Below, one piece after another: positions 23,036-31,117 of a DNA stretch of 34,905 nucleotides; the stretch's first letter is position 1; the number at the start of each line of letters is the position of its first letter. Where the stretch lies: the IMG/VR virus record IMGVR_UViG_3300042006_000132, positions 1 to 34,905 of that record. One strand, 5' to 3'. The stretch comes from a virus. The notes beneath the pieces are model-generated. The model was not told the DNA's origin and did not search any database. It was given only the letters and a program-made list of their open reading frames with translations. The translations under genes and the position numbers were made by a program.

Positions 23036-25093
23036 ATGTACTACTCGACCGAAGTTAAAGAAGCCGCCAAACGCCTGTTTCTGCGCCGCTACAAGGCCAA
23101 GGAAATTCAGGTGCAGCTCAACCTGCCCAATATCCGGATCGTCTATCACTGGATCCGCGTCGGGGGCTGGGAAGACATGCTCACCGATGAGGAACCGCTA
23201 ACGGCGGTCAGTCGGCGCATCACACTGCTGCTGGAAAAAACCGACGTCCTCACCAAGGGCGAACTGGACGAGCTTGACCGGCTGACGACGCTGCGCGAGC
23301 GCCTGGCGAAGCAATGCGTCAAGGCGGTGCCGGCGGCACCAGGTGCGCCGGCCAGCGAGGACGACGACAGCAGCGGCCGAAACGAGCCTGCCCGCAAACC
23401 GCGTGGCGGCCGAGGCGACAAGAGCGAGAAGAAGCGCGAGAAGAAGGCCAAGAACGACGTCAGCGGCCTGACTGAAGTCGACTTCCTGGATAAGTTCATC
23501 AACCAGATGTTCGACTACCAGAAAGAGCTGTTCGAGGCCAAACAGAACCCGCTGACGTGCCGGGTCCGGAACATCCTCAAGAGTCGCCAGGTGGGGTTGA
23601 CCTACTACTTCGCCGGGGAGGCGTTCATGGACGCCGTGCTAACCGGCGACAACCAGGTGTTCTTGTCGGCCTCCCGGGCGCAGTCGGAGATCTTCCGCAG
23701 CTACATCATCGGATTTGCCCAGAAGTGGTTTGGCATTGAGCTGACCGGCAACCCGATCACCCTGAGCAACGGTGCCGAGCTGCGATTCCTGAGCACCAAC
23801 AGCAGCACCGCCCAGGGCTACCATGGCCACGTCTACGTCGACGAATATTTCTGGATCCGTGACTTCGAGAAACTGAGCACGGTGGCCAGCGCCATGGGCA
23901 CCCACAAGAAGTGGCGCAAAACCTACTTCTCGACGCCCAGCGCTGTGTCGCACCAGGCGTATCCGTTCTGGACCGGCGAGGCCTTCCGCAACAGCAAGCG
24001 CGGCAAGAAAGCCGGCGGCGAGTGGCCGACCGAGGCGGCCTATACGAAAGGCGCACTGTGCCCAGACGGTCAATGGCGCAAGACCATCACGCTGGACGAT
24101 GCGATCGCCGGCGGGTGCGATCTGTTCGACATCGAGCAGCTGCAGCTGGAGTACGACGAAGACAAGTTTCAGCAGCTGTTCTACTGCAAGTTCATCGACA
24201 GCACGCAGAGCGCGTTCGGCCTCAAGGACCTGGAGCGCTGCTACTCCGATCTTGCGTTGTGGGACGACTACAACCCCGAACTGGACCGCCCGTTCGGCAA
24301 CAGCCCGGTCTGGCTGGGCTACGACCCGAGCCGGACCCGCGACGATGCCACCTGCGTGGTGGTCGCGCCGCCGCTAGAACCCGGAGCCAAGTTCCGGATC
24401 CTGGAGAAACACAGCTGGCGGGGGACGTCGTTCACCCACCAGGCCGCCCAGGTCAAAAAGCTCACCGAGCGCTTCAACGTCCAGCACATCGGCATCGACA
24501 TCACCGGCGTGGGCTACGGCGTATTCGACCTGGTGCGGGACTTCTACGCGAAGGTCACACCGATCCACTACAGCCTTGAAGCCAAGAACATGTTGGTGCT
24601 CAAGGCCCAGGACACGATCCAGGGCAGCCGCATCGAGTGGGACGCTGGCTGGACGGATATCGCCCAAGCGTTCCTGACCATCAAGCGCGGCACCACCAAC
24701 GGCGGCCAGATCACCTACAGCGCGAGCCGCACGGAAGCCACCGGCCACGCCGATATCGCCTGGGCAATCATGCATGCCCTGGCCAACGAACCCTTGAACA
24801 CGAACAAGCGGCGTCGCAGCCGCTACCTCATGAGCGGAAGCAATGCCCAATCGACGCAAAAAACACCAGGTCAGACAGCAGGCACCACAGCAGCAGCCCG
24901 TCCGGTCGTTCACGTTCGGCGAGCCGGAGCAGGTCCTGAGCGGCAACATCGGCGAGTACGTGGGGGTGTTCCCCAGCGACGACGGCAAGATCTACAAGCC
25001 GCCGGTGTCGCGGGCGGGCCTGGCCAAGCTGCTGCGCGCCAACGCGCACCACGGCGCAATCCCCAAGTTCAAGCGCAACCTGCTGCTGCGTGA
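23036..25093 (+). CDS. P: Terminase large subunit P (ATPase), with extended C-terminus
   Basis: A 685-residue protein, clearly longer than P2 gpP (590). The N-terminus is a helix-turn-helix part (KAKEIQVQLNLPNIRIVYHWIRVGGW), followed by a very charged linker (about 105-145). The ATPase has LKSRQVGLTYYFAGEAF (about 181-196) and the Walker B-like VYVDEYFWI (about 265). The nuclease domain starts with WLGYDPSRTRDDATCVVVAP (about 427). The family part ends near residue 600. The last ~83 residues are read through the portal gene in another frame, are rich in Arg/Gly/Pro, and are probably not conserved. This suggests a lost stop codon or an unusual overlap. Confidence 0.9.
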   Translation: MYYSTEVKEAAKRLFLRRYKAKEIQVQLNLPNIRIVYHWIRVGGWEDMLTDEEPLTAVSRRITLLLEKTDVLTKGELDELDRLTTLRERLAKQCVKAVPAAPGAPASEDDDSSGRNEPARKPRGGRGDKSEKKREKKAKNDVSGLTEVDFLDKFINQMFDYQKELFEAKQNPLTCRVRNILKSRQVGLTYYFAGEAFMDAVLTGDNQVFLSASRAQSEIFRSYIIGFAQKWFGIELTGNPITLSNGAELRFLSTNSSTAQGYHGHVYVDEYFWIRDFEKLSTVASAMGTHKKWRKTYFSTPSAVSHQAYPFWTGEAFRNSKRGKKAGGEWPTEAAYTKGALCPDGQWRKTITLDDAIAGGCDLFDIEQLQLEYDEDKFQQLFYCKFIDSTQSAFGLKDLERCYSDLALWDDYNPELDRPFGNSPVWLGYDPSRTRDDATCVVVAPPLEPGAKFRILEKHSWRGTSFTHQAAQVKKLTERFNVQHIGIDITGVGYGVFDLVRDFYAKVTPIHYSLEAKNMLVLKAQDTIQGSRIEWDAGWTDIAQAFLTIKRGTTNGGQITYSASRTEATGHADIAWAIMHALANEPLNTNKRRRSRYLMSGSNAQSTQKTPGQTAGTTAAARPVVHVRRAGAGPERQHRRVRGGVPQRRRQDLQAAGVAGGPGQAAARQRAPRRNPQVQAQPAAA

Positions 25094-25877
25094 GTTCATC
25101 CCGTCAGCCGGCTGCAGCGCGCAGACCATGGGCCGGGCGGGACTGGACTACATGGTGTTCGGCGAGGCGTATCTCTATCGCAAACGCAGCGCGTTCGGCG
25201 AAGTCCTGGAGCTGGAGCACCTGCCCGCCATCAACATGCGCGTGAAGGTCGACGGCGGGTACGTGATGCTGCTGCCTGACAACGAGGAAATGGAATTCGA
25301 CCAGGAGGAGATCGAGCACGTCATGGATTACGACGTGGAGCAGAACATCTACGGGATCCCGGACTACCTCGGCGGCCTGCAGGCGCTCCTGCTGAACGAA
25401 GCGGCCACCCTCTTCCGCCGGCGCTACTACAGCAACGGTGCGCATGCGGGCTACATCTTCTACACCAACGACCCGGACATGACCGAGGAAGACGAAGACG
25501 AGCTGCGCGCCCAGATCAGCTCCAGCAAAGGGGTAGGCAACTTCCGGTCGATGTTCGTCAACATCCCCAACGGCAAGGAAAACGCCATCCAGATCATTCC
25601 GGTGGGTGACTTCCAGGCCAAGGACGAGTTGGAAAAGGTGAAGAACATCACGCGCAATGACGTCATTGCCGCATGGCGAATGAACCCTGCTCTGGCCGGC
25701 ATCATTCCGGAGAACAGCGGCGGATTCGGCGATATCGAGAAGATTGATCGTGTGTACACCAGCAACGAAATCAGGCCGATTTGCCAGCTGTTCGAGCAAG
25801 CAAACGAGTGCCTGCGGATGGACAGGCGTTTTAGCTGGAGAGCGCCACAAAATTCAGGTGAAAGCACTACATCTTGA
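24843..25877 (+). CDS. Q: Portal protein Q
   Basis: A 344-residue protein, the same length as P2 gpQ, forming the dodecameric gate for DNA in the capsid. It has the family segments VFPSDDGKIYKPPVSRAGLAKLLRANAHHGAI, FIPSAGCSAQTMGRAGLDYMVFGEAYLYRKR and YGIPDYLGGLQALLLNEAATLFRRRYYSNGAHAGYIFY. The start overlaps the terminase frame by 251 bases. The last 20 residues (DRRFSWRAPQNSGESTTS) look unlike the rest of the protein and could be a shifted or replaced end; I cannot verify this. It is on the same strand as P, as in P2. Confidence 0.92.
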   Translation: MPNRRKKHQVRQQAPQQQPVRSFTFGEPEQVLSGNIGEYVGVFPSDDGKIYKPPVSRAGLAKLLRANAHHGAIPKFKRNLLLREFIPSAGCSAQTMGRAGLDYMVFGEAYLYRKRSAFGEVLELEHLPAINMRVKVDGGYVMLLPDNEEMEFDQEEIEHVMDYDVEQNIYGIPDYLGGLQALLLNEAATLFRRRYYSNGAHAGYIFYTNDPDMTEEDEDELRAQISSSKGVGNFRSMFVNIPNGKENAIQIIPVGDFQAKDELEKVKNITRNDVIAAWRMNPALAGIIPENSGGFGDIEKIDRVYTSNEIRPICQLFEQANECLRMDRRFSWRAPQNSGESTTS

Positions 25878-25914
25878 GGTAGACCCAGCCGATAACCCTA
25901 AATCTTGAGATAGA
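25871..25914 (+). repeat. Direct repeat before the late activator gene
   Basis: Two copies of ATCTTGAG(G/A)TAGA, at 25871-25883 and 25902-25914, are 31 bases apart, close to three helical turns. They lie between the portal stop and the Ogr-like gene. They are a good candidate for an operator controlling the activator gene. Confidence 0.5.
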
Positions 25915-25948
25915 ATACTGGCCACTGGACATCCCTGGGGAGGGACAC

Positions 25949-26209
25949 ATGCGGATTCATTGCACGACGTGCGGACACAAAGGACGGATCAGTTCGCGGG
26001 AAGAAGTCACCCGCGCTTACGTGAAGTTGTACTGCCAATGCCTGGACGCGAAGTGCGGGCACACCTGGGTGGCCAATCTGACGTTCTCCCATACGCTCAG
26101 ACCGTCCGGACAGCAGTTGGATGTCTTGCTGTTCGATCGCTTGAAGGGGTTGCCGGCGGCGCAGCAGAAAGAACTGTTCGACCAATTAGGACGCCAAGCG
26201 ACGGCTTGA
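25949..26209 (+). CDS. ogr: Ogr/Delta-like zinc-finger late-gene activator
   Basis: An 86-residue protein of the Ogr/Delta type, which activates P2-like late promoters by contacting the RNA polymerase alpha subunit. The zinc ligands C5, C8, C31 and C36 are in the typical order (HCTTCGH and YCQCLDAKCGHTW), followed by the VANLTFSHTLRPSG stretch, equal to the P2 Ogr region after the second pair. It has a strong GGAGG six bases before the ATG. P2 Ogr has 72 residues. The DNA target in this phage is probably different, since no P2-type box was found before O and P. Confidence 0.9.
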   Translation: MRIHCTTCGHKGRISSREEVTRAYVKLYCQCLDAKCGHTWVANLTFSHTLRPSGQQLDVLLFDRLKGLPAAQQKELFDQLGRQATA

Positions 26210-26244
26210 ATCGCCAGCGACAGCCGGCGATCTGCAGGCGGGTG

Positions 26245-26424
26245 TTACTCGTCAAGATCCTGGGTGTTTACGAGCTGACTAATAAGGCGCCGGACCTGGC
26301 GCCTTTCGTGTACCGACATGCGACGGTACCTCTGAATTAAACGGTGCTCGCTTTGACTCAGTAGCAAGCGATCACGGTCCGTTTTTTCAGCAGTCAAAAG
26401 TCCGACATCTGCCATTTCCAACAT
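26245..26424 (-). CDS. Small hypothetical protein downstream of repressor
   Basis: A 59-residue basic protein not noticed by a 60-codon cut-off. AAGGAG stands seven bases before the ATG. The sequence contains DRDRLLLSQSEHRLIQRYRR and ends SVHERRQVRRLISQLVNTQD, predicted helical throughout, like small phage regulators whose Q-RR-LI tail follows a MS-x-E-R segment. It lies 90 bases behind the repressor gene in the same direction and may be read with it. A GC-rich hairpin (26284-26306) sits inside its 3' part. Function unknown. Confidence 0.6.
   Translation of the reverse strand: MLEMADVGLLTAEKTDRDRLLLSQSEHRLIQRYRRMSVHERRQVRRLISQLVNTQDLDE
26284..26306 (+). terminator. Possible terminator hairpin behind the Ogr-like gene
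   Basis: AAGGCGCC pairs exactly with GGCGCCTT around a six-base loop, followed by only a short T-run (TTTCGT). It lies about 75 bases after the activator gene on the + strand, but also inside a small leftward gene, so it may just be coding sequence with structure. Confidence 0.45.
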
Positions 26425-26514
26425 GCGCTAACTCCTTGATAAGCATTGAGGAGAAGGCTTTATCGGACCGCAGCGAGGCGTCTACAACGGGGGTGGCCAA
26501 TGTTTGACAGACGG

Positions 26515-26862
26515 TTAGTCGGTTTCGTTATCGGGGTCTTCGATCATCGCTTTCAGAAAACGGCGGATGGCTCGTTTGTCTTCGGAGGTGATAGCCCGGT
26601 ACTGGTCAATGATCATAGCTTCGTCGGTGGCCAACCCTTCACCAAGGGAGCGGCGGCCGGTAAGCACATACGTGGCATCTACTCCGTTAGCCTCAAGCGC
26701 CATAACGTACTTGAGGTCCAAAGCGCCGATAGCAGTCCCCAACTCGTAATTTTTCTGAGTACCACGGCTCACGCCGATCAGAGCCCCAAAGTCAGTTTGC
26801 GACAGACTCAAACGCTCGCGCTCTTCCCTGAGCCTATGACCGACCCCTTCAGCGATTAGCAT
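26515..26862 (-). CDS. CI/C2-like prophage repressor
   Basis: A 115-residue regulator with an XRE helix-turn-helix in residues about 7-60 (LREERERLSLSQTDFGALIGVSRGTQKNYELG), followed by a short C-terminal part for dimer formation. There is no LexA/S24 peptidase part, so it should behave like P2 C, not like lambda CI, and not be cut by RecA. I chose ATG at 26862; the open frame goes further up, across the control region. It is transcribed away from the Cro-like gene and should hold the prophage quiet. Confidence 0.85.
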   Translation of the reverse strand: MLIAEGVGHRLREERERLSLSQTDFGALIGVSRGTQKNYELGTAIGALDLKYVMALEANGVDATYVLTGRRSLGEGLATDEAMIIDQYRAITSEDKRAIRRFLKAMIEDPDNETD

Positions 26863-26937
26863 TTTTTTGTCCAACAGCCCTTGACCTGAGCAAATATTTG
26901 ACCAAGAATCACCACAGACATACACAAACAAACAGGA
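26863..26937. promoter_or_regulatory. Lysis-lysogeny switch region
   Basis: This 75-base gap between repressor and Cro-like gene holds a duplicated TTGACC (26881-26886 and 26898-26903, 17 bases between starts) and an inverted CTTG...CAAG pair around AAATATTT. A rightward promoter can be read as TTGACC, 17 bases, AAGAAT. The repeats are likely operators for the repressor and Cro-like protein, but no binding site is proved by sequence. Confidence 0.6.
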
Positions 26938-27147
26938 ATGAACACTATGCCCGTGCCAGTTACGCCTGAGCAAGCCCGCGCTGCGCTTGATCGCAAAGGG
27001 ATGAGCATTGCGGAATTCAGTCGGATTCATGGTTTGAACAAGAATTTGGTCAGCGACCTTCTTAATGGACGTATCAAAGGCCGCCGGGGGGAGGCGCATC
27101 GTGCCGCCGTTTTGCTGGGGATCAAAGACGGCGTGATTGCACAGTAA
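26938..27147 (+). CDS. Cro-like DNA-binding protein
   Basis: A 69-residue protein with a helix-turn-helix in the segment SIAEFSRIHGLNKNLVSDLLNGRIKGRRGEAHRAAVLLG. It is divergent from the repressor, which fits a Cro or Cox-type gene that promotes the lytic program. Either ATG 26938 or ATG 26947 may be used; the second has AGGA at ten bases distance. It ends one base into the next frame. Confidence 0.8.
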   Translation: MNTMPVPVTPEQARAALDRKGMSIAEFSRIHGLNKNLVSDLLNGRIKGRRGEAHRAAVLLGIKDGVIAQ

Positions 27148-27176
27148 TGGCGCGCTCGATAAGGGAAAAGCAGAAC

Positions 27177-27643
27177 ATGAAAAGTCCAGTTCTAAAGACA
27201 CGCCGGGAAGTGGTCAGCGCAATTATCTGCAGCTATCCCGGCGGACGCGAATGCGCAGCAGCTCGTATTGGTTTGGCGTTGAAGAAGTTCGACAACCACG
27301 CCTACGAAAACAACAACAGCCGCCCGCTGACCGATGCCCAGCTCTATCAGCTGGAGCAGGAAGCCGGTACCCAGCACTTCCCCAACTATGTGGCGGCCTG
27401 TTCGTCCCGGTCCCGGATCCCGACTCGCTGGATAACGTCGAGATGTACACGCTTTCGGTCCAGGTGGCGGCCAAGCGTGGATGCGTCGACCAGGAGATTG
27501 CCAAGGCGCTTGCGGACGGCTGCATCAGCCCGGCCGAGGCCGAACACATCCTCAATGCACACAACCTGCACATGGCGGCACGTCACGCCGAGGTGCTGGC
27601 AGCCATCGATCTCTACCGCGCCAAATCAGGGCCAGCCCAATGA
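27177..27643 (+). pseudogene. YmfL-like putative regulator, split by a -1 frameshift
   Basis: The first ~70 codons (from ATG 27177, with AAGGGA upstream) read MKSPVLKTRREVVSAIICSY ... LEQEAGTQHFPNYVAA. The rest of the same family is in the -1 frame: LCGGLFVPVPDPDSLDNVEMYTLSVQVAAKRG ... AIDLYRAKSG, up to TGA at 27643. The join lies near 27385-27395. No slippery site is seen, so a single-base loss or a sequencing error is more likely than programmed shifting. Proteins of this type (CII-like/YmfL) follow cro in many Pseudomonas and enteric prophages. If the defect is real, the early operon still continues with overlapping ATGA. Confidence 0.75.
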
Positions 27644-28005
27644 ACGAATTGTCTGCAGTACAGGAATACCAGGATGTGCTCAAAGCCGCCGCCCTCACCT
27701 ACCTGGAGCGCCACCACTGTGAGCATTTGAGCGATGACCAACAGCTGATCGCCCGGGCTGTTCGTCACCTGGTGACCGATTACGACGTGCTGACCCAGCT
27801 GGCCGAAAAAATGGTGCACCTGGCCTACAACGACATGAGCGCGATCCGCGATCGGCAGCGCCTGGATGTGCGCAACAGTTCATCCACTCATTCGGTCATC
27901 GTCGACCCCGCCACCGGCAATGCGTGGGCCATCCCGGTCAGCCTGATCTACGAACGCATCATCAACGCGCCCGACAATGCGCGTTATCGCCTAGCCGACT
28001 CCTAA
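27640..28005 (+). CDS. Hypothetical early phage protein
   Basis: A 121-residue protein starting with an ATG that overlaps the previous stop (ATGA). It is mostly helical, with acidic and leucine-rich parts (VQEYQDVLKAAALTYLERHHCEHLSDDQQLIARAVRHLV) and a C-terminal VDPATGNAWAIPVSLIYERII. No signal peptide or membrane helix is present, and I know no named family. It is part of the rightward early operon leading to the primase. Confidence 0.65.
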   Translation: MNELSAVQEYQDVLKAAALTYLERHHCEHLSDDQQLIARAVRHLVTDYDVLTQLAEKMVHLAYNDMSAIRDRQRLDVRNSSSTHSVIVDPATGNAWAIPVSLIYERIINAPDNARYRLADS

Positions 28006-28079
28006 CACCCCCCTAAACACATCGCCTGTCCCCATTCCCGTGGGTTTGGGTGAGCTGCGCCCGAAATCGAGGTTTAACG

Positions 28080-28319
28080 ATGGGAAATGCCGTAATCATC
28101 AACACCCCACTGCCCTCGAACGAGGCGCAAGCGCTGCTCGAAACCCTGCGTACGCAGTACCGGGCGAGCCTCAACGAGCACTGGTACGACGATCAATTCC
28201 GCTTCGTACCGATTGGCATGCGCCACGGCGCAATCCTCGCTCACATACCCGCAATGTCTGCACAGAAACGCCTTATGGCCGCCCTGTCCCAAAGCCTCAA
28301 AGCAGTGAACCGACCATGA
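28080..28319 (+). CDS. Hypothetical early phage protein
   Basis: A 79-residue protein, MGNAVIINTPLPSNEAQALLETL and so on, between the previous gene and the primase. The ATG at 28080 follows GAGG at a normal distance; the longer frame from 28050 has no site. It ends in ATGA with the primase, so translation is probably coupled. It has no recognisable domain; it may help the primase since the two are always read together here. Confidence 0.65.
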   Translation: MGNAVIINTPLPSNEAQALLETLRTQYRASLNEHWYDDQFRFVPIGMRHGAILAHIPAMSAQKRLMAALSQSLKAVNRP

Positions 28320-31102
28320 GAGATGACCTTCGCCACGATGTCCTGCAGCGCCTTGAGGCCGACTACGGCCTCAAGCACCGGGCTGGCACCAAGTACATGC
28401 GCAAAGGCGAATGCCCGAAGTGCCGCAAGCGCGAGATGTACACCCACTTCGACAGCCCCTGGATGGTCATTTGCGGCCGCCAGGAGAAATGTGGGCACAG
28501 CCTGCATGTGAAGGACATCTACGATGACCTGTTCGAAGACTGGAGCAAGCGGGCACCCGTCACCCCCGACAACCCCATGGCCACCGCTCGGGCGTACCTG
28601 GAATTCAACCGGGGCTTCGACTGGGGCCGCGTCGGCACCTGGTTGACCCAGGAAAGCTTTTTCTCCCGTGAGCACAACGCCGGCAGCGCCACCGTGCGCT
28701 TCGCCCTGGAAAAAGGTGGCTACTGGGAACGGCTGATCGATCGGCCCCAACGTTTCGGCAAGATGAAGGCCCGCTTCAAGCCGGGGGAATCGTATCGGGG
28801 TGTCTGGTGGTGTCCGCCGAGCGTTGACCTGCAGACGGTCAAAGAGCTGTGGATCGTCGAAGGGATCTTCGATTCCATCGCGCTGATCCACAATGACGTG
28901 GCCGCCGTCTCGGCCATGTCGTCGAATGCTTTCCCCGAAGAATCCCTGAAAGCCCTGCTGGCCACGCGGGGGGACGATCTTCCCAGGCTGGTATGGGCGC
29001 TGGACAACGAACCAGGCGCGAACGCCTATACGCGCCGCTGGGTCCGACAGGCGCGGCAGCTGGGCTTCGTCTGCGAGGCTGCGCTGATTCCCCAGCGCGA
29101 CGGTCGCAAGGTCGACTGGAACGATCTGCACCAGCGCTGGGCGTTTGTCGACGACGTCGACGAACGCGCCGAGCGGATCCGCAAGGACCTCAAGGAGGCC
29201 CGGCATGAAGGTGCCCTGCTCCTGGCCGAAACCGCTGCCGAAAAAGCGCTGCTGCTCTACGACTGGCACAACCGCGGTGAATTCCACATGCGGTTCGCGG
29301 ACCGGCTCTACTGGTTCAAGCTGGACATGGAGAAATTCAACCGGGCCATGACCGACCTGGAAAACAGCGAGCGCGGCGAGGACCAGCTGCTGAACCAGGC
29401 GCAGCAGCGCGAGAAAGCCCTGCAACAGTCCGGGACCATCACGGAAATTGCCAACTGCTACCCGCAGGCCCTGTACTTCCAGCGCAACGAGATCACCGAC
29501 GAGTCCTGGTACTACTTCCAGGTGGACTTCCCCCACGACGCCGGCAGCGTGAAGAACACGTTCACCAGCGGTCAGCTCTCGGCCGCGAGCGAGTTCAAGA
29601 AACGGCTGCTGGGCATGGGTGCCGGCGCCATGTTCACCGGCAGCGGGCAGCAGCTGGACAAGCTGATGAAAGACCAGCTGTTCGGGATCAAGGTGGTGTC
29701 GACCATCGATTACATCGGCTACAGCAAGGAGTACGGCGCCTACGTCTACGGCGACCTGGCCATCAAGGACGGCAGCGTCTACCAGGTCAACAAGGAAGAC
29801 TACTTCGAGTTCGGCAAGCTGCGGCTCAAGACGCTGCAAAAGGGCGTACCCGTGCAGCCCAACCCTGACAGCCGGGAGTACAACGAAGAGTGGCTGCGCT
29901 TGATGTGGACGTGCTTCGGCGCCCAGGGCGTCGTTGCCCTGCTGTTCTTCTTTGGCTCCCTGTTCTGCGAGCAGATCCGCGCACGCCACCAGTCGTTCCC
30001 GTTCCTTGAAGCGACGGGTGAAGCCGGCGCGGGTAAAACCACGCTGCTCAACCTGCTGTGGAAGCTGCTCGGCCGGCCAGGCTACGAAGGCTTCGACCCC
30101 ATGAAATCGACCAAAGCCGGCCGCTCGCGTCTGATGGGGCAGGTGTCAGGCATGCCGGTGGTGTTCCTGGAGGCCGACCGCCATGGCGATGATCGAGCCC
30201 ACGCCAAAAACTTCGAGTGGGACGAGCTGAAAGACTTTTTCGGCGGCGGCACCCTGGCCACCAAAGGCGTCAAGACAGCGGGCAACGAAACGTACGAGCC
30301 CCCGTTTCGCGGCACCATCGCCATCAGCCAGAACGCCGCCGTGGTCGCGCATGAAGCGATCATGACGCGGATCGTGAAGCTGCATTTCGTGCGCCCCAGC
30401 GTCACGCCGGAAAGCCGTGCGGCCGCTGACAAGCTGAACGGGCTGGATGGTCATGCCCTGAGTCACTTCCTGATCAAGGCGCTGCGCAGCGAGTCCGTCG
30501 TGCTCGATGCTTTCCACCAGGCGATCCCTGTCTACGAAGGGAAACTGCGCCGCCTCAATACCCATTGCTTCGACTGCGACACGGCGTTTCCCCAGGAGGG
30601 TGGGTGCCGCACCTGCGGAAACAACGTGCGTGGCCACATCACCATCGAGCGGATCAACAAGAACCACGCCCAGCTGCTGGCCCTGCTGGACTGCATTCGC
30701 CACGTCGTAACGCTGACGGAAGTGCAGGTGAGCACCACTCGCCGGCAGATCCTGGAAATGGCCCTGGAGCGGCAGCGCACCACCAACGTTGATCATCCGG
30801 CCGTGGCGGAGTTCTGGCAGGTCTACGAGTACCTGGAATCGCTGTACGACAAGCCGTTGGTGAATCACAGCAAGAACCAGGACCTGATCGCCATCAACCT
30901 CAACGAGTTTGCGGAGCGCGCCGCCGAGCACCGCCAGAAGCTGGCCGATGTGACCACGCTCAAGGATCTGCTCAAGGAATCCAAAAGCCACAAGTACCTG
31001 GACTACAAAGCCGTCGACAGCGCCGTGCGTTCGGCCCAGGCGCTGCAAAACGGGATGGTCACGCGCAGCCCTACCGTGAAGTGCTGGATCTTCAAAGCCT
31101 GA
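28316..31102 (+). CDS. Primase-helicase with zinc ribbon, Toprim and P-loop
   Basis: A 928-residue replication protein. Starting with ATG 28316 (coupled to the previous stop), it has an N-terminal zinc ribbon (C33-x2-C36 and C53-x5-C59 with H61), a Toprim domain (VEGIFDSIAL around 181 and VWALDNEPG around 228), and a P-loop ATPase in the second half with GEAGAGKTT (about 568-576) and a Walker B-like VVFLEADRHG (about 615-624). Near residue 751 a second set CFDCDTAF...CRTCG may bind another zinc. Together these should prime and unwind DNA, in the manner of P4 alpha or T7 gp4. P2 and HP1 use rolling-circle gpA instead, so this module is of another origin. Confidence 0.9.
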   Translation: MRDDLRHDVLQRLEADYGLKHRAGTKYMRKGECPKCRKREMYTHFDSPWMVICGRQEKCGHSLHVKDIYDDLFEDWSKRAPVTPDNPMATARAYLEFNRGFDWGRVGTWLTQESFFSREHNAGSATVRFALEKGGYWERLIDRPQRFGKMKARFKPGESYRGVWWCPPSVDLQTVKELWIVEGIFDSIALIHNDVAAVSAMSSNAFPEESLKALLATRGDDLPRLVWALDNEPGANAYTRRWVRQARQLGFVCEAALIPQRDGRKVDWNDLHQRWAFVDDVDERAERIRKDLKEARHEGALLLAETAAEKALLLYDWHNRGEFHMRFADRLYWFKLDMEKFNRAMTDLENSERGEDQLLNQAQQREKALQQSGTITEIANCYPQALYFQRNEITDESWYYFQVDFPHDAGSVKNTFTSGQLSAASEFKKRLLGMGAGAMFTGSGQQLDKLMKDQLFGIKVVSTIDYIGYSKEYGAYVYGDLAIKDGSVYQVNKEDYFEFGKLRLKTLQKGVPVQPNPDSREYNEEWLRLMWTCFGAQGVVALLFFFGSLFCEQIRARHQSFPFLEATGEAGAGKTTLLNLLWKLLGRPGYEGFDPMKSTKAGRSRLMGQVSGMPVVFLEADRHGDDRAHAKNFEWDELKDFFGGGTLATKGVKTAGNETYEPPFRGTIAISQNAAVVAHEAIMTRIVKLHFVRPSVTPESRAAADKLNGLDGHALSHFLIKALRSESVVLDAFHQAIPVYEGKLRRLNTHCFDCDTAFPQEGGCRTCGNNVRGHITIERINKNHAQLLALLDCIRHVVTLTEVQVSTTRRQILEMALERQRTTNVDHPAVAEFWQVYEYLESLYDKPLVNHSKNQDLIAINLNEFAERAAEHRQKLADVTTLKDLLKESKSHKYLDYKAVDSAVRSAQALQNGMVTRSPTVKCWIFKA

Positions 31103-31117
31103 CCAGGAGCACCTGAC

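Noticed and set aside
28040-28315. An upstream extension of the primase by 92 codons
   Set aside because: This part overlaps a small gene with its own ribosome site; the ATG at 28316 is coupled to that gene's stop.
28241-29989. A 582-codon leftward frame opposite the primase
   Set aside because: It lies fully antisense to the zinc/Toprim domain, has no ribosome site and shows the Val/Leu/Gln-rich make-up of antisense GC-rich DNA.
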